From Pelagihabitans sp947500445 (GTDB lineage Bacteria; Bacteroidota; Bacteroidia; Flavobacteriales; Flavobacteriaceae): a stretch of 64,000 bases of DNA. This document shows positions 25,701 to 34,790 of the stretch, in pieces. Under the pieces are notes generated by a model, which was not told the origin of the DNA, did no database searches, and saw only the letters and a program-made list of their open reading frames with translations. The DNA lies in NCBI RefSeq assembly GCF_050589625.1, contig NZ_JBNGOP010000022.1, positions 1-64,000 of the forward strand, written 5' to 3'. Position 1 is the first letter of the stretch, and each line of letters opens with the position of its first letter. Made by a program: the position numbers and the translations under genes.

Positions 25701-27764
25701 TTATGGGGTCAAACGATTTTTTAGATACCGGTAAATGGCTAGTTGAGAGCGAACGGCTGTATTGTCCGGGGACGGCTTTTTGAGGGTATTGGTCCCTTTT
25801 GCATCTATTTTACGGGCTTTAACGTTGTCCTTGAATTGTAGTTCCAGAATATCCTTAAGTTCCCGTAAAACCGAATCGTCCAAAATAGCGGTCAACACCT
25901 CAATACGTTTGTCGAGGTTACGGGTCATCCAGTCCGCACTACCGATGAACATTTTTTCGTTTCCGTTATCGTGAAAAAGAAAAACGCGTGCATGTTCCAA
26001 ATAGCGGTCTACGATACTGGTAACCGTTATGTTATCGCTAAGGCCCGGAACACCGGGAATCAAACAACAAAACCCCCTAACCAAAAGGCGTATCCGAACT
26101 CCGGCCTTGCCGGCTTTATAGAGCAGGTCGATCATTCGCTTGTCTTCTAAACTGTTCATTTTAATCGATACCCCTGCTGGCTTCCCCTGGCGTGCATTGG
26201 TAATTTCATTTTGCAACAAAGCTTCAAAACGGGTTCTGGTGGTAAACGGTGAAACGATCAAAGTATCCAGTTGTGGTGCTTCAATTTCCCGTTTCAATAC
26301 CGCGAACACCTGCTGCAGATCGGAAGTTACCTTTTCGTCGGCGGTAAAAATACCGTGGTCACAGTACAGCTTTGCCGTTTTGGCATTAAAGTTCCCGGTA
26401 CCGATATAGGCATAACGTTTTTCGATTCCAGCTTCTTCGCGTTCGATCAATAAAATTTTGGAGTGTACTTTTACGTTGCGAAAACTGTAGTGGACATGTC
26501 CCCCGTTTTCTTCGAAAATCTTGCCCCATTTCAGATTGTTCCGCTCATCGAAACGGGCCTGGACCTCTACAAAAACATTGACCTCTTTTTTATTGGTCAG
26601 GGCGGTCAGCAGGGCGGACGTCAATTGGGAGTCGTTTGCTACCCGGTACAACGAAATAGTTATGGTGCGTACATTTTTATCCGTTGCCGCTTGGGTCAGC
26701 CAGCTTTCCAGATAATCGAAACGTTGATAAGGAAAATGTACAATGCGATCTTTATCAGATATCAAATCAAAAAAGGGATCACCGTTTTCAAAATCCGGAT
26801 GTAGGAGTGGAGGCATAGGTGCATCCGATAGGTCCATTTTGGAACCATCCCTGGGAAACGAAAAAAATGCACTGAAATTATGATGCTTGCCCCCCGGCAC
26901 CATATCTATTTTGCCCAACGCTAAAAGTTGTCGTAGTCGTTTTTGAGTTTTTTTTGGCATTCCCGTTTCAAACAATAAACGGGTAGGTTGACCGTCATTG
27001 CGCTGCGCCAACGATTCATAAATCTGCTGTACCCATTCCCCATCGTAATCATCATCCAAATAGAGCGCCGCGTCACGAGAAATTTTGATTATATGTTTGC
27101 CTACAATTTTTTTATCGGGAAAAAGGGTATGCACATGACGCTTGATAACATCCTCCAAAAATGCATAGGTCACTTGGGTTTCGGTATGCGAGAGGGTGAT
27201 AAAACGCGGAAAATCGGCAGTCGGTATTTTTAAAAATCCCAACGTATCGCTTTCCGAAAAAGAGAGCGTAAGATACAGTTGTCCATCTTCAAAAGTGTCC
27301 GTTTCAATGTCGGTGTCATAGGTTACCGATAGTTGCGCGGCCAAATGTTCTTCAAAAAATGCAAAACTTTTGGCGTCGGCAGCGGCATCGAACGTTTCCG
27401 GAAGCAAAAGGGTGATGCCCTCACGATGCATTTCCGGCAGCAGTTCCGTGTAGAACAATCGGCCAAAAAATTCTTGTTGTTCCTGAACGTTCTTTAAAAT
27501 CTCTTTCAGTAGTTTGTTCGGTTTAAGGGCCAAGGGTTTTCGAATGGCTTTTTTCACCTTTCGTATTTGTCGTAATTTGGATACACGCACCTTAAAAAAT
27601 TCATCAAGATTGGAAGAAAAAATAGCCAAGAACTTTAATCGTTCGTACAGGGGATTGCTGTTGTCGGCAGCTTCCTGTAATACCCTGCCGTTGAAATTGA
27701 TCCAGTCCAGGTCCCGGTTTTTATAAAGATCCTTGTTTTTTTTAGTATTGGTCACGTTTTCCAT
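25701..27764 (-). CDS. ppk1: Polyphosphate kinase 1
   Basis: A 687-residue cytoplasmic enzyme that makes polyphosphate from ATP. The four PPK1 domains are present in order: N-terminal helical domain (YKNRDLDWINFNGRVLQEA), head domain, then C1 and C2 phospholipase-D-like domains with the autophosphorylated histidine in KVHSKILLIERE, and YIGTGNFNAKTAKLYCDHG. Length agrees with the family. No ppx or phosphate genes are adjacent. Its 5' side adjoins palindromic repeat copy C. Confidence 0.95.
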   Translation of the reverse strand: MENVTNTKKNKDLYKNRDLDWINFNGRVLQEAADNSNPLYERLKFLAIFSSNLDEFFKVRVSKLRQIRKVKKAIRKPLALKPNKLLKEILKNVQEQQEFFGRLFYTELLPEMHREGITLLLPETFDAAADAKSFAFFEEHLAAQLSVTYDTDIETDTFEDGQLYLTLSFSESDTLGFLKIPTADFPRFITLSHTETQVTYAFLEDVIKRHVHTLFPDKKIVGKHIIKISRDAALYLDDDYDGEWVQQIYESLAQRNDGQPTRLLFETGMPKKTQKRLRQLLALGKIDMVPGGKHHNFSAFFSFPRDGSKMDLSDAPMPPLLHPDFENGDPFFDLISDKDRIVHFPYQRFDYLESWLTQAATDKNVRTITISLYRVANDSQLTSALLTALTNKKEVNVFVEVQARFDERNNLKWGKIFEENGGHVHYSFRNVKVHSKILLIEREEAGIEKRYAYIGTGNFNAKTAKLYCDHGIFTADEKVTSDLQQVFAVLKREIEAPQLDTLIVSPFTTRTRFEALLQNEITNARQGKPAGVSIKMNSLEDKRMIDLLYKAGKAGVRIRLLVRGFCCLIPGVPGLSDNITVTSIVDRYLEHARVFLFHDNGNEKMFIGSADWMTRNLDKRIEVLTAILDDSVLRELKDILELQFKDNVKARKIDAKGTNTLKKPSPDNTAVRSQLAIYRYLKNRLTP

Positions 27765-27843
27765 AAGCCTATAAAAGTACCGATTATGTGATGGCCGAAC
27801 ATTATCCCAGCGTTAAGATTGTATTGGGTCTATGGCCGCTGCT

Positions 27844-27998
27844 ATACCAATTACCCGTTAAAATGAGCCAATCTAACTTGTTCATTTATTTTTCTTGTAA
27901 GCGTTTGGCGTAGCTATGGCTATGCAAAACCTTTATGGCCTCGGTAAATGAAAAAGTAACTTCGTTGTTTATGGTTTATTTTAACGGGTAATTGTAAT
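27844..27998. repeat. Palindromic interspersed repeat, copy C (~155 bp)
   Basis: The ends ATACCAATTACCCGTTAAAA and TTTTAACGGGTAATTGTAAT form a near-perfect inverted repeat. The apical core GTAGCTATGGCTATGC is at 27910-27925. The arm sequence is a different variant from copies A, B and D, yet it again pairs with its own partner. It lies between ppk1 and the sulfatase stop at 28043. Confidence 0.75.
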
Positions 27999-28042
27999 TA
28001 AACCTGCATTGTCAGGTTGGCGTACATAATGCGAATAACGTC

Positions 28043-29518
28043 TTACATCAGGTGGGTAAGGTCCAATGGGTCGTTCAATTCTTGTTGCTTGTCCAATAGC
28101 GCCCGAAAAAGGGTTTTTATGTGTTCCGAGTACTGTGCATCTTTCGCAAGGTTATATTGCTCTTCCGGGTCCTTCTTCAAGTCGAAGAGTAGTATTTTAT
28201 TTAATTTCGGATAAGCGATAAGTTTAAAACCATTTTTCCGGATCATACGCTGTGTGGTCATATATGCCCCATAAATTCCATCATATGCGCTTTCTGTCCG
28301 GATCCCTTTGGCCAAATCTAAAACGCTATTGAAAAAAAGAAAATCCGGGGCATCCATCCCGGCCAGTTGTAGTGAAGTGGCCATGGCATCCTGTAAATAG
28401 ATGTCGGCGGGTATTTTTTTATTTTTTGGAATTCCGGGACCGCTAAAAATGAAAGGGGCCCTGATGCTGTGGTCGTATTGGGACTGTTTACCCAGTAATC
28501 CATGACGCCCCACGGAAAGTCCGTGATCTGCGGTAAAAATAAGGTAGGTATTGTTCATTTTTCCTGCGCTTTTCAACATATCCACAATTGCTCCGATTTG
28601 AGCGTCAACATGTGAAATTGCGGCATAATACTCTTTCAGGTGTACCTTTACCGCATATTCCGTTCTGGGATACGGGGCCAAGGCTTCGTCCCTCAAATTA
28701 CTTCCGGTACCGATACTGTCCTTAAATGGGTATTCCGGAAGAAAACTTTTGGGAACCCCTATATCTTTCAGGTCATATTTTTCAAGAAATTCCTTTGGGG
28801 CCTGTCTGGGGTCATGAGGCGCATTAAACGCCAGGTACATAAAAAAAGGATTTTCACTTTTTTCGGCTTTTTGAATAAAGGATATGGCGTCGTCCCGTAA
28901 TACTTCGCTCCAATGCTGTCCACCTTTCCAGAACCCCCCAAACTTTGGATCGGATGGAGACCATGCAGTGTCCCGTTCATTTTTGGGACGGTTGTAGCCT
29001 ATCGGGAGCTCATCGGAATTTTTCCAGTTAAAGTAACCTCCCTTTCCGCTATTGATCCATGCATCTCCAGGCATTCCCGGCCTAACATGGGCGGTTTGTT
29101 GAAAAACGCTATCGGCAGGGGCGTCCACATGCCATTTACCGGTCATATAAGTGTCATAGCCGGCCTTTTCCATTAGTTTTCCCCAGGTATTTTCCAGTTG
29201 TTTTCCCGTTTTCCATTTTTCCGACATGTCCCGTGCATCCCAAACACTTCTGCCCGAAATCAGCATTGCCCTTGATGCCACACAAACCGCTCCGTTCCAG
29301 GCGCCCATGTTATATGCATTGGTGAAAGTGGAGCCGTTTAGGACCAAGCGATCCAAGTTGGGGGTGTGCACTATATCGTTGCCCAGGGCGCGAATGGCAG
29401 TGTACGTCATATCATCCGCAAAAATAAAGACGATGTTGGGGCGGGGCTGTGGTGGATCTACCGTTTTTTTACAGGAGAGAAAAAGAAATATGGGGCATAT
29501 GAACAACAGTATTTTCAT
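28043..29518 (-). CDS. S1 family sulfatase, lipoprotein
   Basis: A 491-residue sulfatase of the formylglycine type, with an SPII-like signal peptide (MKILLFICPIFLFLSC). Metal-binding FADDMTY near the N-terminus; formylglycine motif CVASR (residues about 77-81), where the usual Pro of CxPxR is Ala; GKWHVD and IFTADHGLSVGRHGLLGKQ give the remaining active-site residues. The target is a sulfated sugar, unspecified. It lies next to the Gfo/Idh/MocA oxidoreductase, same strand, 116 bases apart, and so may belong to a small catabolic operon. Confidence 0.87.
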   Translation of the reverse strand: MKILLFICPIFLFLSCKKTVDPPQPRPNIVFIFADDMTYTAIRALGNDIVHTPNLDRLVLNGSTFTNAYNMGAWNGAVCVASRAMLISGRSVWDARDMSEKWKTGKQLENTWGKLMEKAGYDTYMTGKWHVDAPADSVFQQTAHVRPGMPGDAWINSGKGGYFNWKNSDELPIGYNRPKNERDTAWSPSDPKFGGFWKGGQHWSEVLRDDAISFIQKAEKSENPFFMYLAFNAPHDPRQAPKEFLEKYDLKDIGVPKSFLPEYPFKDSIGTGSNLRDEALAPYPRTEYAVKVHLKEYYAAISHVDAQIGAIVDMLKSAGKMNNTYLIFTADHGLSVGRHGLLGKQSQYDHSIRAPFIFSGPGIPKNKKIPADIYLQDAMATSLQLAGMDAPDFLFFNSVLDLAKGIRTESAYDGIYGAYMTTQRMIRKNGFKLIAYPKLNKILLFDLKKDPEEQYNLAKDAQYSEHIKTLFRALLDKQQELNDPLDLTHLM

Positions 29519-29634
29519 TGGGTAATGTTATATTATTGATAGGTTGACCGGGACGTTCCGAAGACAAATTTTTTATAGTATGGTGTATGCTTTAGGGCCG
29601 TTTACGCTGTTGCATCCATGGCAAGCGCATAGTT

Positions 29635-31005
29635 TTAAAACAATTCTTTTGAGGGGTGTTGCCATCCCTCCCTGTAAGCCCGTTGTAATAGTTTTGTAGC
29701 CTCGGGGTCGTTAACGATCACTTTATTGATAGCATCGTAGGACAGCGGGCGCTTTAAGGCCAGGGCCATATTGGCCAAAATACAGGAAGCTGTTGAAATG
29801 TGGCCTTCCCTTAGGTCGGCCACGGGATCGCTATTTTGGTCTATCGCTGATAAAAAATCCAGCATATGGTTGCGGGTGGCGGGAGCGGTATGCAGTTCAA
29901 TATCCGCTTCGCTAAGGTCTTCCGGATACTCTTCCCTTTCATAGCGCACCTTTCCCGTAAGGATCTTTCCTTTTTTTACAGGAACAAACTCATACTTAAA
30001 AACACTGCCCGTAAGCGTTCCTTTGTCCCCGTAAATTTTGAACGCCCACGGGTATTCCGGGTCGTCGGGCGTTCCCCAACTTCGGTGTTGCCAAACACAA
30101 TCCAGTTCGTCGAACTCAAAAATGGCATTTTGGGTATCGGTGGTATTGGCCTTGGCGTCTTTTTGCACATAGATGCCCCCGGTAGAGCTGATGCGTTTCG
30201 GCCAGCCCAGGCCGAGCATCCAACGAACGGCATCCAACATATGAATGCACATATCGCCAACAATACCGTTTCCATATTCCATAAAGGAGCGCCAACGGCG
30301 GTGCGGAATACCATCAAAAGACCTCAGGGGCGCAGGGCCTGTCCACATGTCGTAATCAAAATAGTCCGGGACCGGTGCGGTGGGGCGGTTTTTCGTGTCC
30401 CGCATATGGTAATAGCACCACATTTCTACATGGGCAATGTTCCCTAACATTCCCGTGTCCACAATTTTTTGTTTTGCTTCGATCAGATGTGGCGTACTTC
30501 TTCGTTGCATGCCCACCTGTACGGTTTTGCCATATTTCTTGGCGACGGCCATAAGCGCTTCCCCTTCCAGAACATCCACACTAATGGGTTTTTGCAGGTA
30601 TATATGGGCGCCTGATTTTATGGCATCAATGGCCTGCATGGCATGCCAATGATCGGGAGTGCCGATCAGTACGATATCGAGCCGCTGTTCGGCAAGCATT
30701 TTTCGATAATCGGTATATTGTTTGGGAGGTGTGTGTTTCGGTTGTCGTTGCGCTACCAATTTAGCGGCAGCGGAAAGCTGACGTGCATCCACATCACAAA
30801 GCCCTAAAACGCTTACATTGGCAACTTGCATCAACCGAAAAAGATCACTTTTTCCATACCATCCGGTTCCGATCAAACCTACTTTAAGGGCACGGCCATT
30901 GGGGGTGAGGTCCATACCATAAGCGCCCAGGGAAGACAGCGCCATGGCAGCGGTAGCCCCCTTGATAAAATGCCTTCTATCGATATGAAAATTTGTTTTG
31001 TCCAT
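29635..31005 (-). CDS. Tat-exported Gfo/Idh/MocA family oxidoreductase
   Basis: A 456-residue NAD(P)-dependent sugar oxidoreductase-like protein. A Tat signal (DRRHFIKGATAAMALSSLG) precedes the Rossmann fold with KVGLIGTGWYGKSDLFRL; EKPISVD in canonical members reads LQKPISVDVLEGEALMAV here, and the C-terminal alpha/beta domain has GNIAHVEMWCYYH and YGNGIVGDMCIHMLDAVRWML. Periplasmic export means its cofactor must be carried or bound tightly, which is usual for these exported Bacteroidota members. Reaction unknown; associated sulfatase and esterase point to sugar catabolism. Confidence 0.87.
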   Translation of the reverse strand: MDKTNFHIDRRHFIKGATAAMALSSLGAYGMDLTPNGRALKVGLIGTGWYGKSDLFRLMQVANVSVLGLCDVDARQLSAAAKLVAQRQPKHTPPKQYTDYRKMLAEQRLDIVLIGTPDHWHAMQAIDAIKSGAHIYLQKPISVDVLEGEALMAVAKKYGKTVQVGMQRRSTPHLIEAKQKIVDTGMLGNIAHVEMWCYYHMRDTKNRPTAPVPDYFDYDMWTGPAPLRSFDGIPHRRWRSFMEYGNGIVGDMCIHMLDAVRWMLGLGWPKRISSTGGIYVQKDAKANTTDTQNAIFEFDELDCVWQHRSWGTPDDPEYPWAFKIYGDKGTLTGSVFKYEFVPVKKGKILTGKVRYEREEYPEDLSEADIELHTAPATRNHMLDFLSAIDQNSDPVADLREGHISTASCILANMALALKRPLSYDAINKVIVNDPEATKLLQRAYREGWQHPSKELF

Positions 31006-31052
31006 GCTAAACCGCCGGAACGGTTTCTAAAGATATTAAAAAAAAAGTGCGG

Positions 31053-31082
31053 TTTGCCTTTCGGTCCAAATCACTATATTTA
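31053..31082 (+). promoter_or_regulatory. Candidate Bacteroidota promoter for the sialate O-acetylesterase gene
   Basis: TTTG at 31053-31056 and TATATTTA at 31075-31082 with an 18-base spacer; the last base departs from TAnnTTTG. The ATG at 31105 is 22 bases further on. Confidence 0.5.
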
Positions 31083-31104
31083 GTCGGATATTTAAACTGT
31101 TGAA

Positions 31105-32484
31105 ATGGGGTGTCGTCACTTTTTGTTCGTTTGTTCGCTGTTGTTCGGAATGTTTTTTGGGCATGCTAAAATTGAGTTGCCCAACATCTTTTCCGATCAT
31201 ATGGTGCTCCAACGAAACACTGATGTCACGCTTTGGGGTTGGGGTTCACCGAACGAGTCCATAAAGGTCTTTACGGAATGGGACGGTAAATCCTATTCGG
31301 TTTCGGCGGGAGTGGATGCCAAGTGGTCGCTACTGGTGCCAACACCCGATGCCGGTGGGCCCTACCAAGTGCGGTTCGAGGGGCAGACCAATACCATCGA
31401 ACTGACCGATGTGCTTATCGGGGAAGTGTGGTTGTGTTCGGGCCAGTCCAATATGGAATGGAGTGCCAACAGCGGTATCGATAATGCGGATACCGAGATC
31501 AAAGCGGCCGATTATCCGAACATCCGTTTTTTTACGGTAATCAAGCGAACTGCCGAAGCACCACAAGAAAATGTAAGCGGGACCTGGTCCAAATGCGATC
31601 CAAAAGAAATGGCCGATTTCAGTGCGGTGGCCTATTATTTCGGAAAACGGTTGCAAGGGGCCTTGGATGTGCCCATAGGACTCATAGATGCCGCGTGGGG
31701 CGCTTCCTCGGCGGAGGTATGGACGCCACAGACCGTTTTTGAGCAACGTTCCGATCTCGCGGAATCCGCAAAAAAAATACGCCCCAATAAATGGGTCAGT
31801 GTTCAGCCTTCGAGTTTGTATAACGCTATGATCGCCCCGCTGCACCGTTTTAAGATAGCCGGCACCTTATGGTACCAAGGAGAATCGAACACCGCTAATG
31901 CGGAAAAGTATTCCGATCTTTTTACAACGATGATCCGTTCGTGGAGAACCGCCTGGAATGCCGATTTTCCGTTCTATTTTGTACAGATCGCCCCGTATAC
32001 CTATGGCAGTCCCGAAGAAGGCGTACAGGTAAGGGACCAACAGCGCAGGGCCTTGTCGCTGACGAATACGGGAATGGTGCTCACCAGCGATATTTGTACG
32101 GTCGATGATATTCACCCCAAAAATAAGAAGGATGTAGGCCTGCGGTTGGCAAATATGGCGCTAAAAAAACACTATGGGGCAATTTCCGAAGAAGTAAACG
32201 GACCCTTGTTCAAGGAATTTGAGCGAAACGGCTCCAAGTTGCGCATTGTTTTCGATCATGCGGAGGGCCTCACCGCAAAAGGGAAAAAAATAGATCAATT
32301 CGAGCTTGCCGGACCCGATGGGGTATTTTATCCCGCAAAGGCAAAAATTAAAGGTGATGTGATCATCGCTTCCTCGAAAAAGGTAAGTGATCCGGTGCGG
32401 GTCCGTTTCGCTTGGAACAATACCGATATGGCACAGCTTTTCAATGGTGTGGGATTGCCCGCCTCCAGCTTTACAAGCGATTAG
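31105..32484 (+). CDS. Sialate O-acetylesterase-type SGNH hydrolase
   Basis: A 459-residue exported esterase. The signal peptide (hydrophobic 5-20) is followed by the N-terminal beta domain of these proteins (LPNIFSDHMVLQRNTDVTLWGWG). SGNH block I is CSGQSNMEW with the serine nucleophile; the later DDIHPKNKK supplies the Asp-x-x-His pair of block V. The family removes O-acetyl groups from sialic acids or, in many Bacteroidota clusters, from plant or algal polysaccharides such as acetylated mannans and xylans. The mannan genes downstream make acetyl-glucomannan an attractive but unproven substrate. Confidence 0.87.
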   Translation: MGCRHFLFVCSLLFGMFFGHAKIELPNIFSDHMVLQRNTDVTLWGWGSPNESIKVFTEWDGKSYSVSAGVDAKWSLLVPTPDAGGPYQVRFEGQTNTIELTDVLIGEVWLCSGQSNMEWSANSGIDNADTEIKAADYPNIRFFTVIKRTAEAPQENVSGTWSKCDPKEMADFSAVAYYFGKRLQGALDVPIGLIDAAWGASSAEVWTPQTVFEQRSDLAESAKKIRPNKWVSVQPSSLYNAMIAPLHRFKIAGTLWYQGESNTANAEKYSDLFTTMIRSWRTAWNADFPFYFVQIAPYTYGSPEEGVQVRDQQRRALSLTNTGMVLTSDICTVDDIHPKNKKDVGLRLANMALKKHYGAISEEVNGPLFKEFERNGSKLRIVFDHAEGLTAKGKKIDQFELAGPDGVFYPAKAKIKGDVIIASSKKVSDPVRVRFAWNNTDMAQLFNGVGLPASSFTSD

Positions 32485-32529
32485 GCCTTTTAAAAAAAAT
32501 CCGTTGAGTTGGTTTGTAGCGTTATCCTT

Positions 32530-34653
32530 ATGACTGTATCTTTTTTTGTTTCCCGTTTATATCATGTTTCGCTTTTATTGGCGATGCTTTTGCTATTGTG
32601 CCGTTGCAAGGGCGACAAAAAATCGACCAAGGCCAATACCGTCGAACATGCCTACACCAATGCCCTGGCGAACGAAACCAGCCCGTATTTGTTACAGCAT
32701 GCCCATAACCCGGTAAATTGGAAACCGTGGGGTCCCGAGGTGCTGGAAGAGGCCAAGGAGGATGGGAAACTGCTTTTGGTCAGCATCGGTTATTCTTCCT
32801 GTCACTGGTGCCATGTGATGGAGGAAGAGACTTTTGAGGATGAGGAAGTGGCGAAAATGATGAATGCCAATTTTGTGAACGTAAAGGTAGACAGGGAGGA
32901 AAGGCCCGACGTTGACCAAGTATACATGACCGCGGTACAACTAATGACGGGAAATGGTGGATGGCCGTTGAACGTTATCGTACTTCCCAATGGAAAGCCC
33001 TTGTACGGAGGTACCTACCACACCAAAAAACAATGGATCGAGGTATTGTCCAAAATCAGCGCATTGTACAAGAACGATCCCTCGGAGGCAGAGAAATATG
33101 CCAGCATGGTGGCGGCGGGCGTTGCGGAAACCAACCTTATCGTACCCAGCGAGGATTTTGAAACATTGAATACGGAAAACCTAAAAACGGCAGTGGCCCA
33201 ATGGAGGGCGGAATGGGACCTTCAAAATGGGGGGGACAAAGGTTCCCAAAAGTTTATGGTCCCGACGAACCTCGATTTTTTAATGGATTATGCCACGCTG
33301 TCCGAAGACAAGACCGTCGACACCCATATAACGAACACCTTGGACGCCATCGCGAATGGCGGTGTATACGACCATTTGGGGGGCGGGCTGTATCGGTATA
33401 GTGTCGATTCGGAATGGAAAATACCGCATTTCGAGAAAATGTTATATGACAATGCCCAGGCGATAGCCCTTTACTCCAAGGCCTATGTCCGATTTCAAAA
33501 TCCGGCCTATAAAGCCTTGGTGGCGGAGACCTTCGACTTTTTGGTCCGGGAAATGCGGGACGACAAGGGTGGTTTTTATGCCGCTATGGATGCGGATAGC
33601 GAGGGGGAGGAGGGGAAATTCTACGTTTGGAAAAGGGAGCGCCTACAAACGCTCTTGGGTGCCGATTTTGAGTTGTTCGCCGATTATTATTCCATTACCG
33701 AAAATGGGGAGTGGGAACATGGAAACTATGTGTTGCGAAAAAATGGGACGGATAGCGCTTTTTTGAAAAAACATGGTATTGCCGTCTCCGATTTCTCTCA
33801 AAAGAAATCGCGCTGGAAAAGCATATTAATGGCCGCTCGTAATGAAAGGACTTTCCCAAGAATCGACGATAAGATCATCACATCATGGAACGCCATGCTG
33901 ATCAGTGGTCTGGTAAAGGCCCATATGGTTTTTGGCAATGCCGCCTATTTGGAGAAAGCGGAAGCGGTTTTCAAATTTCTTGAAACGACATGCTATCAAG
34001 AGGGGAACTTGGTGCATACCTACAAGGAGGGCAGTACCCGAAAAGAAGGCTTTTTAGAGGATTATGCTTTTTTGATCCGTGCGAGTTTGGACCTATATGG
34101 GGTATCCTTGAACGAACGTTATCTAAATTTTGCGGAAACCTTGACGGAAAAAGTGGCGGACCGATACGTGGACGCTTCCGGAATGTTCCGGTATACCGAT
34201 AATGACGCACTTATTGCCAAAATAATAAAGACCGACGATGGTGTAATACCTTCGGCCAACAGTGTTATGGCGCACAATTTGTTTCGCCTAGGGCATTTGC
34301 GCTACCTTCCCAAAAAACAAGATCAGGCAAAAAAAATGCTTGCATCCCTGATGCCCTCGCTTATGGAACGTCCTGCAAGTTACGGGCATTGGGCAAAGTT
34401 GTTGCTTCATGAGGCATACCCATTTTTTGAAGTGGCCGTAGTGGGGCCCGATGCCAAGAAAATGACCATGGAGATGCATGCGTACCAGGTACCGAATACC
34501 ATAGTGGTAGGGACCGTCAAAGACAGTGATCTGCCCCTTTTTAAAAGTCGGTTTTTTGATGATGGCACCTATGTCTTCGTCTGTAAAAACTCGGCTTGTA
34601 AACTCCCGGTAAAAACGACATCAGCGGCATTGGAGCAACTAAAGAATTTTTAA
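32530..34653 (+). CDS. Thioredoxin-domain DUF255 (YyaL/SSP411-like) lipoprotein
   Basis: A 707-residue protein from ATG 32530; the frame extends to a TTG at 32509, but the ATG gives an acceptable lipoprotein signal (SLLLAMLLLLC). Residues about 45-210 form the thioredoxin-like DUF255 domain with the active site SSCHWCHVMEEETF, followed by a long (alpha/alpha)6-barrel-like region containing GGVYDHLGGGLYRYSVD and DDKIITSWNAMLI. Function of this family is not settled; the barrel resembles sugar isomerases/hydrolases. Its stop codon is formed inside a solo palindrome end (34647-34680). Confidence 0.82.
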   Translation: MTVSFFVSRLYHVSLLLAMLLLLCRCKGDKKSTKANTVEHAYTNALANETSPYLLQHAHNPVNWKPWGPEVLEEAKEDGKLLLVSIGYSSCHWCHVMEEETFEDEEVAKMMNANFVNVKVDREERPDVDQVYMTAVQLMTGNGGWPLNVIVLPNGKPLYGGTYHTKKQWIEVLSKISALYKNDPSEAEKYASMVAAGVAETNLIVPSEDFETLNTENLKTAVAQWRAEWDLQNGGDKGSQKFMVPTNLDFLMDYATLSEDKTVDTHITNTLDAIANGGVYDHLGGGLYRYSVDSEWKIPHFEKMLYDNAQAIALYSKAYVRFQNPAYKALVAETFDFLVREMRDDKGGFYAAMDADSEGEEGKFYVWKRERLQTLLGADFELFADYYSITENGEWEHGNYVLRKNGTDSAFLKKHGIAVSDFSQKKSRWKSILMAARNERTFPRIDDKIITSWNAMLISGLVKAHMVFGNAAYLEKAEAVFKFLETTCYQEGNLVHTYKEGSTRKEGFLEDYAFLIRASLDLYGVSLNERYLNFAETLTEKVADRYVDASGMFRYTDNDALIAKIIKTDDGVIPSANSVMAHNLFRLGHLRYLPKKQDQAKKMLASLMPSLMERPASYGHWAKLLLHEAYPFFEVAVVGPDAKKMTMEMHAYQVPNTIVVGTVKDSDLPLFKSRFFDDGTYVFVCKNSACKLPVKTTSAALEQLKNF

Positions 34654-34680
34654 TGGGCAATTTAACACCAGAAATGGTAT
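34647..34680. repeat. Solo end of the palindromic repeat family
   Basis: TTTTTAATGGGCAATTTAAC continuing to ATGGTAT is the same as the right end of copy A apart from one substitution. No second arm is found within the next hundred bases. The TAA stop of the preceding gene lies within it. Confidence 0.8.
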
Positions 34681-34710
34681 GACAAGTTGATTCGGCTGTT
34701 GGTGTTCCAT

Positions 34711-34744
34711 AAAAAAACTCCCTTTGACATATGGTCAAAAGGAG
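34711..34744 (-). terminator. Terminator of the GH130/symporter operon
   Basis: On the minus strand CTCCTTTTGAC pairs with GTCAAAGGGAG, followed by TTTTTTT. It lies 45 bases past the GH130 stop codon. Confidence 0.78.
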
Positions 34745-34790
34745 ATGTAAAATGGTAGAACTCAAATCAAAATCCGTTTGGAGGTAGCGC

